Below are positions 1 through 14,459 of a stretch of 64,000 nt of DNA, in pieces. Positions within the stretch are counted from its first letter, which is position 1, and every line of letters begins with the position of its first letter. The notes under the pieces were generated by a model. It ran no database searches. It had not been told where the DNA came from and was given only the letters and a program-made list of their open reading frames with translations. This stretch comes from Dysidea avara (lineage: Eukaryota > Porifera > Demospongiae > Dictyoceratida > Dysideidae), in the NCBI RefSeq assembly GCF_963678975.1, contig NC_089281.1, positions 8,581,277 to 8,645,276 of the forward strand, given 5' to 3'. Made by a program: the position numbers and the translations under genes.

Positions 1-21
1 CTCAACGTGTACATACTATAG
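1..21. repeat. End of a MITE with GAATCC-type inverted ends
   Basis: The first bases match the terminal sequence of two fuller elements at 13811-14202 and 18334-18723 (CTCAACNTGNACATACTATAG). The window starts inside the last bases of a further copy. Confidence 0.7.
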
Positions 22-357
22 CAGTTGGAATGTACTGAAAACATTCTCTCTCACAGCTAGAAATGATTTTGGTCAAATTAATTCTTCACCAATTGCCATA
101 TATATATCCATACCTGTAATACAATTACAAGAAGGATGTCCTCACACTATTGCTATAGCAGTCAGTGATCCAGATGGTGACATTGTTTGGCGTAGATGGC
201 CATGGGCTGTGGGTCTAGAATGTGATGGAATTTGTATAGCACACAAACTTGTTTCCAGGAGCTACAATTGACTCTAATGCATGCACTATCTCATACACTG
301 CTACAGGATTCATCCTTCGCATTGAGACATACTCAGGCTTTGTTTCAGCCAAAGAGT
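20..357 (+). pseudogene. Frameshifted fragment of an extracellular-domain protein
   Basis: One frame reads from about 20 to 262 and includes the stretches LTARNDFGQINSSPI and SDPDGDIVWRRW. It hits a stop just after 262. A second frame continues the same domain as FPGATIDSNACTISYTATGF and stops near 356. From memory, the DPDGD..RW...ECxGIC..FPGA.LD...C.I.Y pattern resembles a repeated extracellular domain seen in large sponge and cnidarian secreted or adhesion proteins. The frame change in the middle, the early stop and the missing neighbours indicate a broken remnant or an exon with an error. No start codon or flanking exon was identified. The link to a family is by recall only. Confidence 0.45.
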
Positions 358-1147
358 AGTGAGGCTCTGGTTGTACCTACTCTGACACCCTTGAATCCCA
401 TTAAAATGTAAGTAGAATATACAAAGTCAGTTTGTGGATCAGGGTGGCCTAACATTCAAGCATTGCATGCCACTCATGCATATCTTCATGCAGAGAGGTC
501 CAGCTGTTTACACAAGCTATAGGATGGGACACCATTGTTCTTATTATAGTCTTTACTTTTATGTTTCCATTGTATTTTGTAAGAACTGATCTGTTTTCCC
601 TAGTGAAAATTAATGTCTTAAATTGCATTAGCTACATCTTGGGCATTCTTTGCATGCAGTCCATGAATTTGTAATTATCAAACTATATGAGTTGCTGTAC
701 AATAGTCCACTAGATAATATCTTGCTGTGTGATATTCTAACATAGTGCTACATACATTTAGCTCACATGCATGCACAATTAATCCACAGGGAACACCAGT
801 CTTTTCCAACATTGAGTATCAGACTTGTTGTAATTGTAATTGTAATTAATTACTAATCATTAGCAATTTTCAAGTAATTATAATTGTAATTGTAATTGCT
901 CACTGAGCATAAAAGTAATGGTAATGGTAATTGTAATTAGTTGTTCAGTCAATAATCATTATGTAATTAAATGTAAGGAATCAAAGTTATGCTATATAAA
1001 AATACTACCCCATAACTTGACTAGTGACTATGTACACAATCCCATGCAGCTGCAGTAAATTATTGAAATTATTGGCATATATTTGTTGACCACATAGTTT
1101 AACACTTTATGTACAGTATGGGATACACATGAGGTACATTATGTTCA
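358..1147. other. Non-coding stretch with TAATTG-rich repeats
   Basis: No coding signal was seen. From about 825 to 990 the sequence is a loose run of TAATTGTAATTG units in both orientations. It resumes at 1440-1560 on the other side of the hAT remnant, so it probably belongs to the ends of that element. Confidence 0.5.
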
Positions 1148-1415
1148 ATAGTAGAGGAAGAATTTAAACGTATCTAGATGACACAGAGTTTACAAAAGAT
1201 GAAAGCCCTCTAAAATTTTGGAATATTAAAGCAAATAAATACCCCATTTTATGTACAATAGCAAAGAATAGCTGGGAGTTCCAGCAATATTTGCACCATT
1301 TGAGTGTGTATTCAGCCATAGTGGCAATGTTCTCAGACCAAATAGATGTAGACTATTACCAAAAAAAGTTTGAAAGGTTAATATACCTTAAGATTAATGC
1401 TGGAGAATTGTAAGT
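1148..1415 (+). pseudogene. hAT transposase C-terminal (dimerisation) remnant
   Basis: Read across two frames, the translation gives EEFKRYLDDTEF and KANKYPILCTIAKNSW. It then gives GVPAIFAPFECVFSHSGNVL in a shifted frame, followed by RPNRCRLLPKK and LIYLKINAG. This order matches the hATC dimerisation domain of hAT transposases (YP.L..LAK....P...A.SER.FS..G.....R..L.P..V..L.FLK.N). The SER motif is degraded to FEC. At least two frame changes show that the gene is dead. TAATTG-rich repeats on both sides may be subterminal repeats of the element. Confidence 0.7.
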
Positions 1416-1869
1416 TATTGTTGTACCCCAATGTACAGTAGTAATAATTGTAATTATTAATCATTATTTTACATATTGAAGTAATTGTAATTGTAATCAT
1501 TAGATTGGCTTCAAAAAGTAATTATAATTGTACTGATTACTTTCAGTGGGTAATTACAACAAGCCTGTCAGTTGAGTATAGTTTGACATGGCACACTACA
1601 TGCAAGAAGCACATCCATTTACAATTATACATTTCTTTATGTATACTGAAACAATGGATTAACAATGTTACAAAACCAAAAGATACAATTTTCGGGTTAC
1701 GCAATTTCCAATACTGATATGTAGTGACTGTTCAATATAATGATGTCACTAGATTCTGTACTGGTCACTAATATCACCCCTTGGTGGGACAGTTATACTC
1801 ATAGCAACGGAAGGTAGAAGAATTCCTCCTCTGTACAAAATGACATCATCATCATATAACTAGACTAGT

Positions 1870-4351
<2,482 letters not shown>

Positions 4352-4429
4352 CTTAAACTTTATAAACAATGAAACACTTTAACTGGTTGTAGGTTACAAA
4401 AACTACAAGGTTTTAAAGAGTACAGCTAT

Positions 4430-5003
4430 CTGTATGTATGGCTTCCAAATTGTATAGTGCATTTAAGAAAGAAAATGTATTACACAAAAATGTGGGTCCA
4501 ATGTTGAATTGAAGCTCTTTCATCACACAGCCATCACTGCAACCTAGATCTAGACACACAGTAGTGTGTCGTGCGGCCCAAGAAGCCGGCGTGCCACCCG
4601 TGAGTATATTAACAGGAAGAAAGAAAACGCATTTTTCACACCTATGTAGCTCTGTGGTCCCTTATCCGATTGGAACCAAATTTGCTAGAGAGGTGCCGGT
4701 CAGCAAGGGGAGTCTACATACCAAATTTGAAGAAAATCACTCCAGCCATTTCCGAGATACGAGCGAACAAAATTTCGTTTTAATTTCTTCGTTTTCTTCT
4801 TTTTCTACTTCTTCATTTCGCAAAATCCGCCATAAAACACGAATGCATACTCGGATCGGGCTGAAATTTGGCACACTTAAAGGGCTCATTAAGGCGGATC
4901 TATGTACCAACTTTGGTAGGAATCCGATGAACATTCACGGAGTTATGACCGATTATTTGCGTAAAATAAGGTCGAAGGTCTGTCACGCCTACAGGGTAAA
5001 CTC
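4430..5003. repeat. Left part of a long interspersed repeat
   Basis: This is unusually GC-richer sequence, continuous with 5555-5900 once the foldback element at 5004-5545 is removed. Short degraded relatives of the part around 4590-4680 occur at about 15296-15400 and 29330-29440 (GGAAGAAA..GCA.TTTTCA.GC). The open frame across it has no recognisable domain and is not called a gene. Confidence 0.55.
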
Positions 5004-5545
5004 TAGTCTCGCGTGCCAGACGGTTTGTGTGGGGGCGGCAAATAAACCGTCTGGTCACTGTTGCACACTTTCCGTGAACTCACTGGAATGCAATTAGATT
5101 ACATCACGGCATTGTTTTGCGCCAAGGATGATGCAATAATCGTTTCAATCACCTCATTGAGCAGACTAAGACAATAATTGTACTGGTAATGTCCTGGTGA
5201 CGTATTCGAAACATTGCTGAACGTCTTCCTCGACAATTCTGTCGTTTCACAAATCCGTAGCGAACCACGATCGTTCTTATACGAACGCTTTTAAGAGCTC
5301 TGTACTAGGGAAACAAAGATCCTAAGCCCATGGCGTTGTTAAACTTTCGAAAAAGTGATCTGTAGCCGAGATTCAGTTCTTTATTACTCTAAGAATTTGA
5401 ATTATTAGTGGTTGTTTTGTCACAGAGTGCGCGAAGCGATCTGATTGGCTCTGCCAACATTCCGGCAGTGGTCCCGGAATGTGTGCAACAGTGACCAGAC
5501 GGTTTATTTACCGCCCCCACACAAACCGTCTGGCACGCGAGACTA
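5004..5545. mobile_element. Foldback MITE, probably Mutator-like, with 9-bp target duplication
   Basis: The 542-bp element has inverted termini of about 65 bp that begin TAGTCTCGCGTGCCAGACGG and run to GTCACTGTTGCACAC. It is flanked on both sides by the exact direct repeat GGTAAACTC (4995-5003 and 5546-5554). A 9-bp target duplication with long inverted repeats is typical of MULE elements. No transposase is encoded. Removing the element rejoins the host repeat at 4430-5900. Confidence 0.85.
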
Positions 5546-6018
5546 GGTAAACTCCTTTGAGGAATCAGTTGAAAATTGCTATGTAGATGGAGCAACCATT
5601 GTAGGAGTGCCTTTTTGTGGTTTGAAAGGAATAGGGATAAAGACCACGGAGATATGACACAAAACCCGACCTGTGTCAAAATTACGCGATCGCTTTTTAT
5701 GAATAAAAATACTATTAGTTTTCGTGTCTATCAGGCAAACCGCTTAGAGCAATGAGCTGAAAATCAGTGTGTAGCTGGAATAATCATCATAGAAAGTCCT
5801 TGCAGTAGTACAGAAGAATCGGATTACAAACCACCGAGTTATGATTCAAAAGGCAACTACGTGTAGCAAATGCGAGATCGAGATACTCTAATAGAACAGT
5901 CACCCTAATAGAGCATTCAGCTACGTTTATAACTTACTCCATTACAGAATTATATTACATTGCAGGATATTCTGTACGGAATTCAGCTACAAACAGTTAA
6001 TCTGATAGACAATTCAGC

Positions 6019-6086
6019 TGTTCTATACCATATGCGTATTTTGTACCATACGCGTATGGTACAAAATACGCATATGGTATAGAACA
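6019..6086. repeat. Perfect 68-bp palindrome
   Basis: Two 34-bp arms are exactly complementary with no spacer. The left arm starts TGTTCTATACCATATGCG and the centre is TACGCGTA. It sits at the entrance to the minisatellite array. Confidence 0.93.
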
Positions 6087-6094
6087 CAGCTACA

Positions 6095-7615
6095 TGCAAG
6101 TCACCCTGTAGAGAGTTCATCTAGAAACAAGTCACCCTGTATCAGCTAGAAGAAGTCACCTTGTAGAGAGTTCAGCTACAAAGAAACCATCATGTAGAGA
6201 GTTCAGCTGCAAACCAATCACAACTCAGCTACAAACAAACATGCCCTGTAAAAAGATCAGCTAGAAGAAGTTACCTTGTAGAGAGTTCAGCTAAAAAGAA
6301 ATCACCATGTAGAGAGTTAAGCTGCAAACAAATCACCCAGTAGAAAGTTCAGCTATGAACAGATCACCCTGTTGAGAGTTCAGTTAGGAAAAAGTAATCC
6401 TGTAGAGAGATCAGCTAGAAGTATCACCTAGTAGAAAGTTCAGCTACAAACAAATCATCTGTAGAGAGTTCAGCTACAAACAAATCACCCTGCAGAGAGA
6501 TCAGCTAGAAGAAGTCACCTTGTAGAGAGTTCAGCTATAAAGAAACCACCATGTAGAAAGTTCAGCTACAAACAAATCCCCTGTAGAGAGTTCAGCTAGA
6601 AACAAGTCACCCTGTAGAGAGATCAGCTAGAAACAAGTCATCCTGTAGAGAGTTCAGCTAGAAGAAGTCACATTGTAGAGAGTTCAAAGAAGTCACATTG
6701 TAGAGAGTTCAGCTACAAAGAAACTACCATGTAGAGAGTTCAGCTGCAAACAAATCACCCTGTAGAGAACTCAGCTACGAACAAATCGCCCTGTAGAAAG
6801 AGATCAGCTGGAAACAAGTCACATTGTAGAGAGATCAGGTAGTATAAGTTACCTTGTAGAGAGTTCAGCTACAAAGAAACCACCATGTGGAGAGTTTAGC
6901 TGCAAACAAATCACCCAGTAGAAAGTTCAGCTATGAACAGATCACCCTGTTGAGAGTTCAGTTAGAAACAAGTCATCCTGTAGAGAGATCACCTAGAAGT
7001 ATCACCTTGTAGAGAGTTCAGCTACAAACAAATCACCTGTAGAGAGTTCAGCTACAAACAAATTGCCCTGTAGATAGATCAGCTAGAAGAAGTTACCTTG
7101 TAGGGAGTTCAGCTACAAAGAAATCATCCTGTAGAGAGTTCAGCTACAAAGAAATCATCATGTAGAGAGTTCAGCTGCAAACAAATCATCCTGTAGAGAG
7201 TTCAGCTATGAAAAGATCACACTGTAGAGAGTTCAGCTAGAAGAAGTCACCTTTTAGAGAGTTCAGCTACAAAGCAACCACCATGTAGAGAGTTCAGCTG
7301 CAAACACATCACCCTGTAGAGAATTCAGCTACAAACAAATCGTCCTGTAGAGAGACCAGCTAGAAACAAGTCACCCTGTAGACAGATCAGCTAGAAGAAG
7401 TTACCTTGTAGAGAGTTCAGCTGCAAACAAATCACCCTGTAGATAATACAACTACAAACAGATAACCCTGCAGAGAGTTCAGCTAGAGTCAAGTCACCCT
7501 GTAGAGAGAATCCTGTAAAGAGTTCATCTACGTACAAGCAGATCACTCTGTAGAGATTTCAGCTACATTTCAAGTCACCCATGCAGTAGAGAGATCAGCT
7601 GCAAATCATCCTGTG
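6095..7615. repeat. 30-31 bp minisatellite array (about 49 units)
   Basis: The tandem unit is approximately GTAGAGAGTTCAGCTACAAA followed by CAAATCACCCT. Variants replace the second half with GAAGAAGTCACCTT or AAGAAACCACCAT, so two or three subtypes alternate. Units near both edges are more divergent. No open frame spans the array. Confidence 0.93.
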
Positions 7616-7832
7616 GGTATTAATTGACATGTAATAAATATATGCTCTCTTTTTATATTATGAACTCTTGATATATGCATTATATATATAATTTGTACAT
7701 TTACTGATAAAATCAGAATGAGTTAAAGTGTTTATAAAATCTGCTTCATCTTTTTCTTTTTCCTGTGGTAAAGAAAAATATATAGGTTAAAAAGCCCCAA
7801 AGATGGCCTATACAAATACAAAAAGAAGTGAA

Positions 7833-8164
7833 ATCTAATCAAAAACAGCCAAGCTGTAAAAAAAGGAGTGCGGCCCTTGAAAAGGCTATGGTGAAAAAAG
7901 ATGTGAAATCCAAGGTGGCCGCCAAGAAATGGCTGTGATGGTAGGTTAATGGTAAAAATTTTAATAACGACAATTCAGGTGAATTTTGTGCCAATTGACC
8001 AAGCGGCACCAAATTCACCTGAATTGTTGTTATTAAAATTTTTACCATTAACCTACCATCACAGCCTTTTCTTGGCCGCCACCTTGGATTTCACATCTTT
8101 TTTCACCATAGCCTTTTCAAGGGCCGCACTCCTTTTTTTACAGCTTGGCTGTTTTTGATTAGAT
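7833..8164. mobile_element. Foldback element with about 155-bp arms
   Basis: The two arms are almost perfectly inverted, running from ATCTAATCAAAAACAGCC to GGCTGTTTTTGATTAGAT with a short spacer near 7995-8003. The same ORF therefore appears on both strands and is not a gene. Degraded relatives with AAACAGCCAAGCTGTAAA ends lie at about 16400-16580 and 30515-30600. Confidence 0.88.
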
Positions 8165-8649
8165 CTGGTTGACAGGTATCAATTACACAGCAAAATAGAA
8201 AATTGAATGTGCTTTATCAGGTGCTTGCATTGTTGCTTAGCATCTATAGCTGCTGCCAGAAGGCCCATATGTAGAATCACTAACTAACCAACAACCTGCA
8301 CAAGAAATTGAACAGTTGAGTGATGTAGCATGATCACTAATGTGAATCTATGCAGTTATTGTTGATATTTTTTCACAACCATTTACTCCCCTGAAAACTG
8401 TGCGTATACTGTATACTTTCTGTGCTATTCTGACTATATCATCATGCTTCATATATGTCATTTGTTGAGGTCTCTGCATGACTGAAGTATGTTAAATAAT
8501 CTGATGACAGAGCAGAGATTCACAAAGAAAAATTAATAGTAACACTGCAGTAATTATATAGTGTTATACTTATTAGAGGTTAAAGTTTGATAAACTAGTG
8601 CAAACATACATTCACTGTAAAAACAATTAGTCTGAGTGTCCCAATATTG

Positions 8650-9010
8650 GTGTCTGAGTTTTTTTTTTTTTTTGTTTTTTTTAAGGGAATACTGCTCAGT
8701 ATAAAAATACTGCTTTTCAGCAGTGCCTTGACAAACATAAGCACACATTAATTACATGCATAATAACTTATATAAAGATTTAAAATCTGCCAGTTTCCTT
8801 GCTTCATACAGTATAGGAATTAGTGAGTTCCAAATTTGTGTACCATGAAAATAAAAACTGTTCTTTGCTAATGTAGTTTTAAAGAACTACATTATAGTTT
8901 GTCTCAATATGGACACCATATTTAATGTGTGTACCCAGGACACTAAACTTGAGAACAGGACCAACATTGAGATCAGCGTCCAAACTAGTCCCCAGTACTC
9001 TACATAAAAT
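8650..9010 (-). pseudogene. LINE 3' end with poly(A), minus strand
   Basis: The minus strand reads NSFYFHGTQIWNSLIPILYE followed by ARKLADFKSLYKLLCM and a stop. This resembles the C-terminal tail of CR1/L2-type reverse transcriptase ORFs (W N S L P .. . F K . L). A T-rich run at 8659-8683 on the plus strand is its poly(A). Upstream frames are broken. Confidence 0.6.
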
Positions 9011-11869
9011 ATCCGCTGTACAATTTCTCTACCATTTAGTTACATTGTAAATTTGTTTGAAAACACATGTATTCACATGACACAAACAAAGTCACACCAC
9101 GACTGTGTAATTCACTGACTATAGTCACAACTTAGTTCAGAGTTTAGTCCATGTCCAAATTCACCAGCATCATCAACTATGCAACAATTAACTTATACTT
9201 CTTTTTAACCTCATGTGTATAAGTAATACTGTAAGTTGAACGCAATCCAGATCTTTGCGGGAATACATCCAGCTAATTCTCATGTAACTATTCTGCTACT
9301 AGTTATTACATCATGAAATAGTGACTGAGAGAAAGACTGGCAGTCAGAATAACACAAACTATACATGCAGTATAGAACAATAACAACAGCACACAGCAAT
9401 AAAACCAATTTTATGGTTGTTAACAATTTTTTAATACCTGGCCCATTCAATAAAAATAACTGCAACTAAAATGATAATGGCTTACAATTATAACACTAAT
9501 ACATCTTCAACCACCAGCACAATTAATATATGTTTGTTTCAACAGTATTTTCCATTATACCATCCTACCATCATGTCAGTACAACCTCAGCCTAAGCAGA
9601 TTTGAGATCATATACATATAAGAGTGAGACTCTTAATTTACAAAGGAATTTTTCTTGTATGCAATTTGCAATATTTTAGAAATTGAAAGGCTATCTGGCC
9701 ATTGGTTTTGAGCTATCAGTGCACTGTGTATATCTTCCATATTAATTGCTATGAATCACAATGTCACGTGCAAGATGGTAATAAGATATAACTATGCGTG
9801 TCTCATAATGTGCATGTGAGAGCCAAGGTGTCTGTACTTTGAGTTTAAAGTTGTTGCTGGGTATAAAGGTTATATAAAAAGGGTTTGAATGTGTATAGGT
9901 TTTGGAACAATTTTGCCAGGCCAGTGTCTACTTATTTTGGAGTATAACATAGTGAAATGTGTTCAGCACACCTAAGCATAAACCAACCTACAATCATGAC
10001 TTTTGTATGACGAATATAAATATTCAGCAAATAAATTATTACCTTATATTATTAACCAGTTTCTGGAAACCTAAAAAACCTGGAGCTGCCATGAAGTTAC
10101 AATGGCTCCGTTTCTTCCAGCTGTTGTCAAGCAATGAATAATATAAAATCATTGCACCACAATTCCTCATGTTTTCCAGTGTTCTTTGGTTCACAACTGT
10201 GCACAATGAGCCAGAGCGTATTGTGTATACAATCCCATGCATAATTAGTGGATCCAACGAGCTGTGAATAATCAGGCAAACACAATTGTCTACATTCATA
10301 TAATTATATATAATGCTGCACACATATGGAAATCTCAAATACTTCATCGTACATGCACTAGCTGGCTATAAAATACGAACAAGCACAGCATAAATGATCT
10401 CCATCAATTAAGTGATTGCTGTAGCTATAGTTCATGCACTAAGTAAAACCCAAAATTTAGCAGCAGAACTCTTGTATATCAGGTTAGTGTGTGACGAGTC
10501 AGTGAGATACATACTATAATTATGCAACTCTTGCCTCACACATTTGACCTGCACATGTGATTATCAGGAAATTATCCAGTGTGATGTTAAATGGATACTC
10601 TTTATATTCTATAGCAGTATCTTATAGCTAACTGTAGTTTGTGTAAGTTTCAAGTCGCATGCATATGGTTAATTTTGTTGGGGATCATCCAAAACTTTCA
10701 TGCAGCCTTTTATGCAAGAGTACTCTTTTTTTCTAACCACTTCCCACTTCACAAAGAAATTTATACACAAAATTAGCTACCTATCTTAGTTACTAATGTA
10801 TGCATATAAAAACTAAACAATTACAGTGAGTTGTAGGAGTCATGGGGCAATGGATACTTAAGGAAATTAAGTCTAACAAAATGTGTTTAAAATAATTCCA
10901 CGTGTGACAAATAGGTCTTTAGTTTAAATCAGACAATATTAATTAACATATTTTTGGTATACTGTATGGTGGTTATCTGAGACAAATGTCAATATAAATC
11001 TATTGCAAAAACCAGGAGCTCATAAGCACCGCAAGGTACAATCGTGCCTTCGGTGCATGCTTATTATACAAGCTCTTTGCAAAAAGTCAAAATGAAACTG
11101 TTGCCAATATTCATCAACTCTTTTCTATTATTATTAATATTTAACAGTACAAATAAAGTACTGAGAACCGCCAGGGACTCAAACTAAAGAAAAGGGGGGA
11201 AAATCATTGGGTGACTATATATACTATGTCTCTTGATGGGAGGCTTTACCAATCGTTGACCACTCTTTGAGAAAGTTATATATATATTTCCTGGCGTTGA
11301 GATCAGTATGGCAAAGAACTGAGTTCTAAAAGGGATACTGTGATGTCTTGCCAGTTATATAGCTACCATTATTCTACGTCTTCTGTACAACAAACTTAGC
11401 AGATTAAGACTGAGTGCTCAGCCTTTCACTATGGCTATGGGGCATCCTTGAGTTGCCAGGCTATATATAGTCAGTCATGTTACTCAGTCCCCTGATGCAT
11501 CTCCGAACATGCCATGCTCTAACAAACGTATACCGTCATGCACCCAGGTTCCAAATCACTGCATGATGCATAGTCTAGATGAGGACGAATTAAACTGGTA
11601 GCTAGACAATGTCGGCTGAAGAGTGGTCAAGACACTCAAATGATCTCTTGGTTGAAATTCCAGTAAGAATTAGTGCCTTTATATGAACAATATTCGAGAT
11701 ATCTATTAAATCAGGTGTAAAGAAAATTTTGATAAATCTATTCAGCCGGAGGTAAGTAACTTCCTGCATACTTAAGAACTGCAGAACTTCCCGGTCACTT
11801 ACTGTATACTGAAGCGGACAAGAAATAGCCTAAATGGGCGTGCGCTAATCAAGGTCTCTTCAAAATCAA
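9011..11869. other. No gene seen
   Basis: This is AT-rich sequence with only short spurious open frames. No splice-bounded conserved peptide, RNA gene or clear element was recognised. A small inverted motif (GCACCGCAAGG / CCTTCGGTGC) lies at about 11025-11058. Confidence 0.5.
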
Positions 11870-13772
11870 ATGGATCAACCCGCTGATGATAGTGACGATG
11901 GAGAACTCCAAAGTACCATCCTAACTCTTCCAACAGAGTTATTAATTTACATCATTGCAATTTTACCGACGGCGCGCGATAGAGTGCAGTTGCGGTATGT
12001 TTCACGAAGAATGCGAACAGCCAGCGAAACACCGTCACTGTGGACTGACTTTGTGTGGCCTTATTACCGCCCTGGTGATAAAGGTTATGTAAATAGTGTA
12101 TTGAAGGCAAACGGAGAAGTTGTCAAGAAACTATGCTTTCCTGATCACGTGACCCCATCAACACTGGTGAAATTGACGAAGTATTGTAGCAATGTTACAG
12201 ATGTGAGTATTCCAACGACCAAGTTAAGCCCCCAGCAATTGGAACAAGTTGTACAACATATGGGCTGTCTACAGAGGTTGGATGTTCAATGGAACATAGA
12301 ATTTAAACAACTTCTGGTGGTGTTGATCAATGCAAACCTTAGAGAACTGACAATCAGGATAGAAACGAAGAAAGATGGACTCCAGTATATTGCACAATTC
12401 AGTGAGTCTGTAGACATATGGTTTCAATACTGGATATCCAATGGTTTTGTACCTCGAAGCTTAAATGTTGTGTTAGGATACGCAGAACGTTTATACCCTG
12501 CCTTTTATGACAATGTGTTGGATAGATGGGTGATTTCAAAGTCAAAAATGGCACCAGGGCAAATTGGTCACTTTAAACTCTACACTAACACAGGCTTCAA
12601 TGAATCTTTTCTCTGTTGCACCAGAATTTCAACTAGAGTTTGGTGAAACAGCTAGTCTTCCGTATGTCAGTAGCAGCAAATTTGGACTACTTGAGTTGAA
12701 GAAAGATATGTTACTTCTCACAGACTATAACGATCATAGCAAGACTGTACACAAGGCAAAACTGCAAACCATCAACAACCAAATTGTGAAGAAAAACCAG
12801 TTTAATTTTTCCGTTGCTGATCTTAACTTTGTTACTGATTTTGATGCCTCGTACTGTGAATCACTTAAATCCAAGCACTTGGAGCAGCTGGCTGTTGCTT
12901 GTCCTAACCTGTATAGGCTCAATTTGAGGTCTAACGATGATTGCTTGAAGAGCTTACAAGGTCTACGTATCATTGCTGATTGTTGTCACAACCTACAAGG
13001 ACTAAACTTAATGGACATACCAGTTACAGAGGTAGAGAACCATCTTCATTTCTGGGAAATACTCAGTGGCATAAAGTTGTCACACTTAGCAATAGATTTG
13101 TGTATCTTGCTACCATCTGTGGGGGAAGACGAGCAAAGGGAAAAGCTGATGAATCTATATCAAAAGTGTACTGGTGTACAAGCATTAGAATGTTGCACTA
13201 AATACAAAACGAAATGTTTTGATAAAAGTGCAGTTCTGCTCTCCCAGTTCCCATCACTCTGCCACTGTGTGTTTACCGTTAATCGTAATCCTTATCCCAT
13301 TGCTGTAGATGGCATTATAACTGGTTGCAAGAAGCTTGAGTATTTAAACTACACTAACAATTTCGTCAAGCTATCCTTTACATGTTTATCTGCCTCCCTT
13401 TGTCAAAATTTACAGCAGATATTTCTCAAGGCAAGTCGTACAGAAATCCCAGACACTTTTATGAGTTCATTGTCCGCTCATAGTGGACTGGTACATGTAG
13501 TGCTATTTGTGAGGTCAGTAACCAATGAAGGTATTTCTACACTTGTAAGGAACTCTCCTAGGCTGATGACATTCCATGCTTATCTTTATGAAGTAGTTTA
13601 TGTCAGTGGGTGTACAAGGCATGAATTAGAATCCAAGCTGAAGGAAGAGTTTTCACAACAACAACTATTTGAAGTGGGTAGTTACAAAATAGTACGAAGA
13701 GACCAACTGTATACAGACACTGATCAGCAAGAGTATGAGCATAAAACAGACTTATTGCCACTGTGGCAGTAG
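11870..13772 (+). pseudogene. F-box protein, copy 1 (intronless, one frameshift)
   Basis: The reading starts MDQPADDSDDG. An F-box domain follows at about residues 20-62 (LPTELLIYIIAIL, YVSRRMR, SLWTDFVWPYY). The rest of the protein is leucine-rich and collinear with copies 2 and 3. The first frame runs to 12646 and the second begins by 12564. Homology switches frame near 12587-12600, between GHFKLYT and SMNLFSVAPEFQLEFG, where copies 2 and 3 read straight through. Apart from that one indel the ORF is intact to YEHKTDLLPLWQ, the same ending as its paralogs. It may be a recent pseudogene, an assembly error or a real frameshift. The expected role is substrate recognition for an SCF (Skp1-Cullin-F-box) ubiquitin ligase. 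The family is clear from the sequence. The substrate is unknown. Confidence 0.8.
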
Positions 13773-13810
13773 CTAACAATGCACATACATTAGGCACTTA
13801 CAGTAATACA

Positions 13811-14202
13811 GCATGTACTTGTTGAGCTGAATCCTCAAAAACATTTAATAACTCATGGATGCAATTACACACAATCTTGAAATTTGGCTCATTTGTAAAA
13901 CTGCTTGCTTGACCCACTGAAAATATTTCAAAATCTTTTTGTTCAAATGTCTGACATAATATTTACGGCCAATCAAAATTTTCACAATAAATTTCCTATG
14001 GGGAAGCTATATAAATATAGTGTCCATTACAGCCCTTCCCGAACTTGTAATGGAGCCAAACCATACATGTCTGTTGTGACACCTTTGCTGTTACCACTAA
14101 TCATCTGGTTGGCCGAAATGTAAACTCTGTTGAGAAAAAATCCACTTTTTTGTGTTAGCTGTTTTTTTTTTCAGGATTCAGCTCAACTTGTACATACTAT
14201 AG
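13811..14202. mobile_element. MITE, copy A of the GAATCC-end family
   Basis: Inverted ends (TGTACTTGTTGAGCTGAATC and its reverse complement) flank about 390 bp. The interior matches the element at 18334-18723 along its whole length in the opposite orientation. It lies directly 3' of F-box copy 1. Confidence 0.85.
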
Positions 14203-14459
14203 TATGTGTGTAAAGGACATTGTTAGGTCTATGGTATATTTATATTTTAGATTTTCATTGTGACTATATCATTACATCTTCATTCATTGGTTGTACATGT
14301 GTATGATGCAAAGTACCTAGCTTTTAGTTAGCAAGTCAGTGGTCATGTGGCTACCATTGAGGCATGCAGCTCCCTCCAATAAGTTGGAATGAAAAGGGCA
14401 ATACTGTACAAGGACAAAATTATAGCAGCCACACTGATGAAATCCAGCCTTCAGTGTCA

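Noticed and set aside
4564-5097. 177-codon plus-strand frame
   Set aside because: It runs from a dispersed repeat into the terminal repeat of the foldback element and has no domain.
6095-7615. CRISPR-like array
   Set aside because: Units are directly tandem and variable throughout, with no unique spacers, and the context is eukaryotic.
7839-8158. Two nearly identical 69-codon frames on opposite strands
   Set aside because: They are the two arms of one inverted-repeat element.
11020-11070. GCACCGCAAGG ... CCTTCGGTGC considered as a terminator or RNA hairpin
   Set aside because: Short, isolated and not near a gene end, so chance or repeat debris is likelier.
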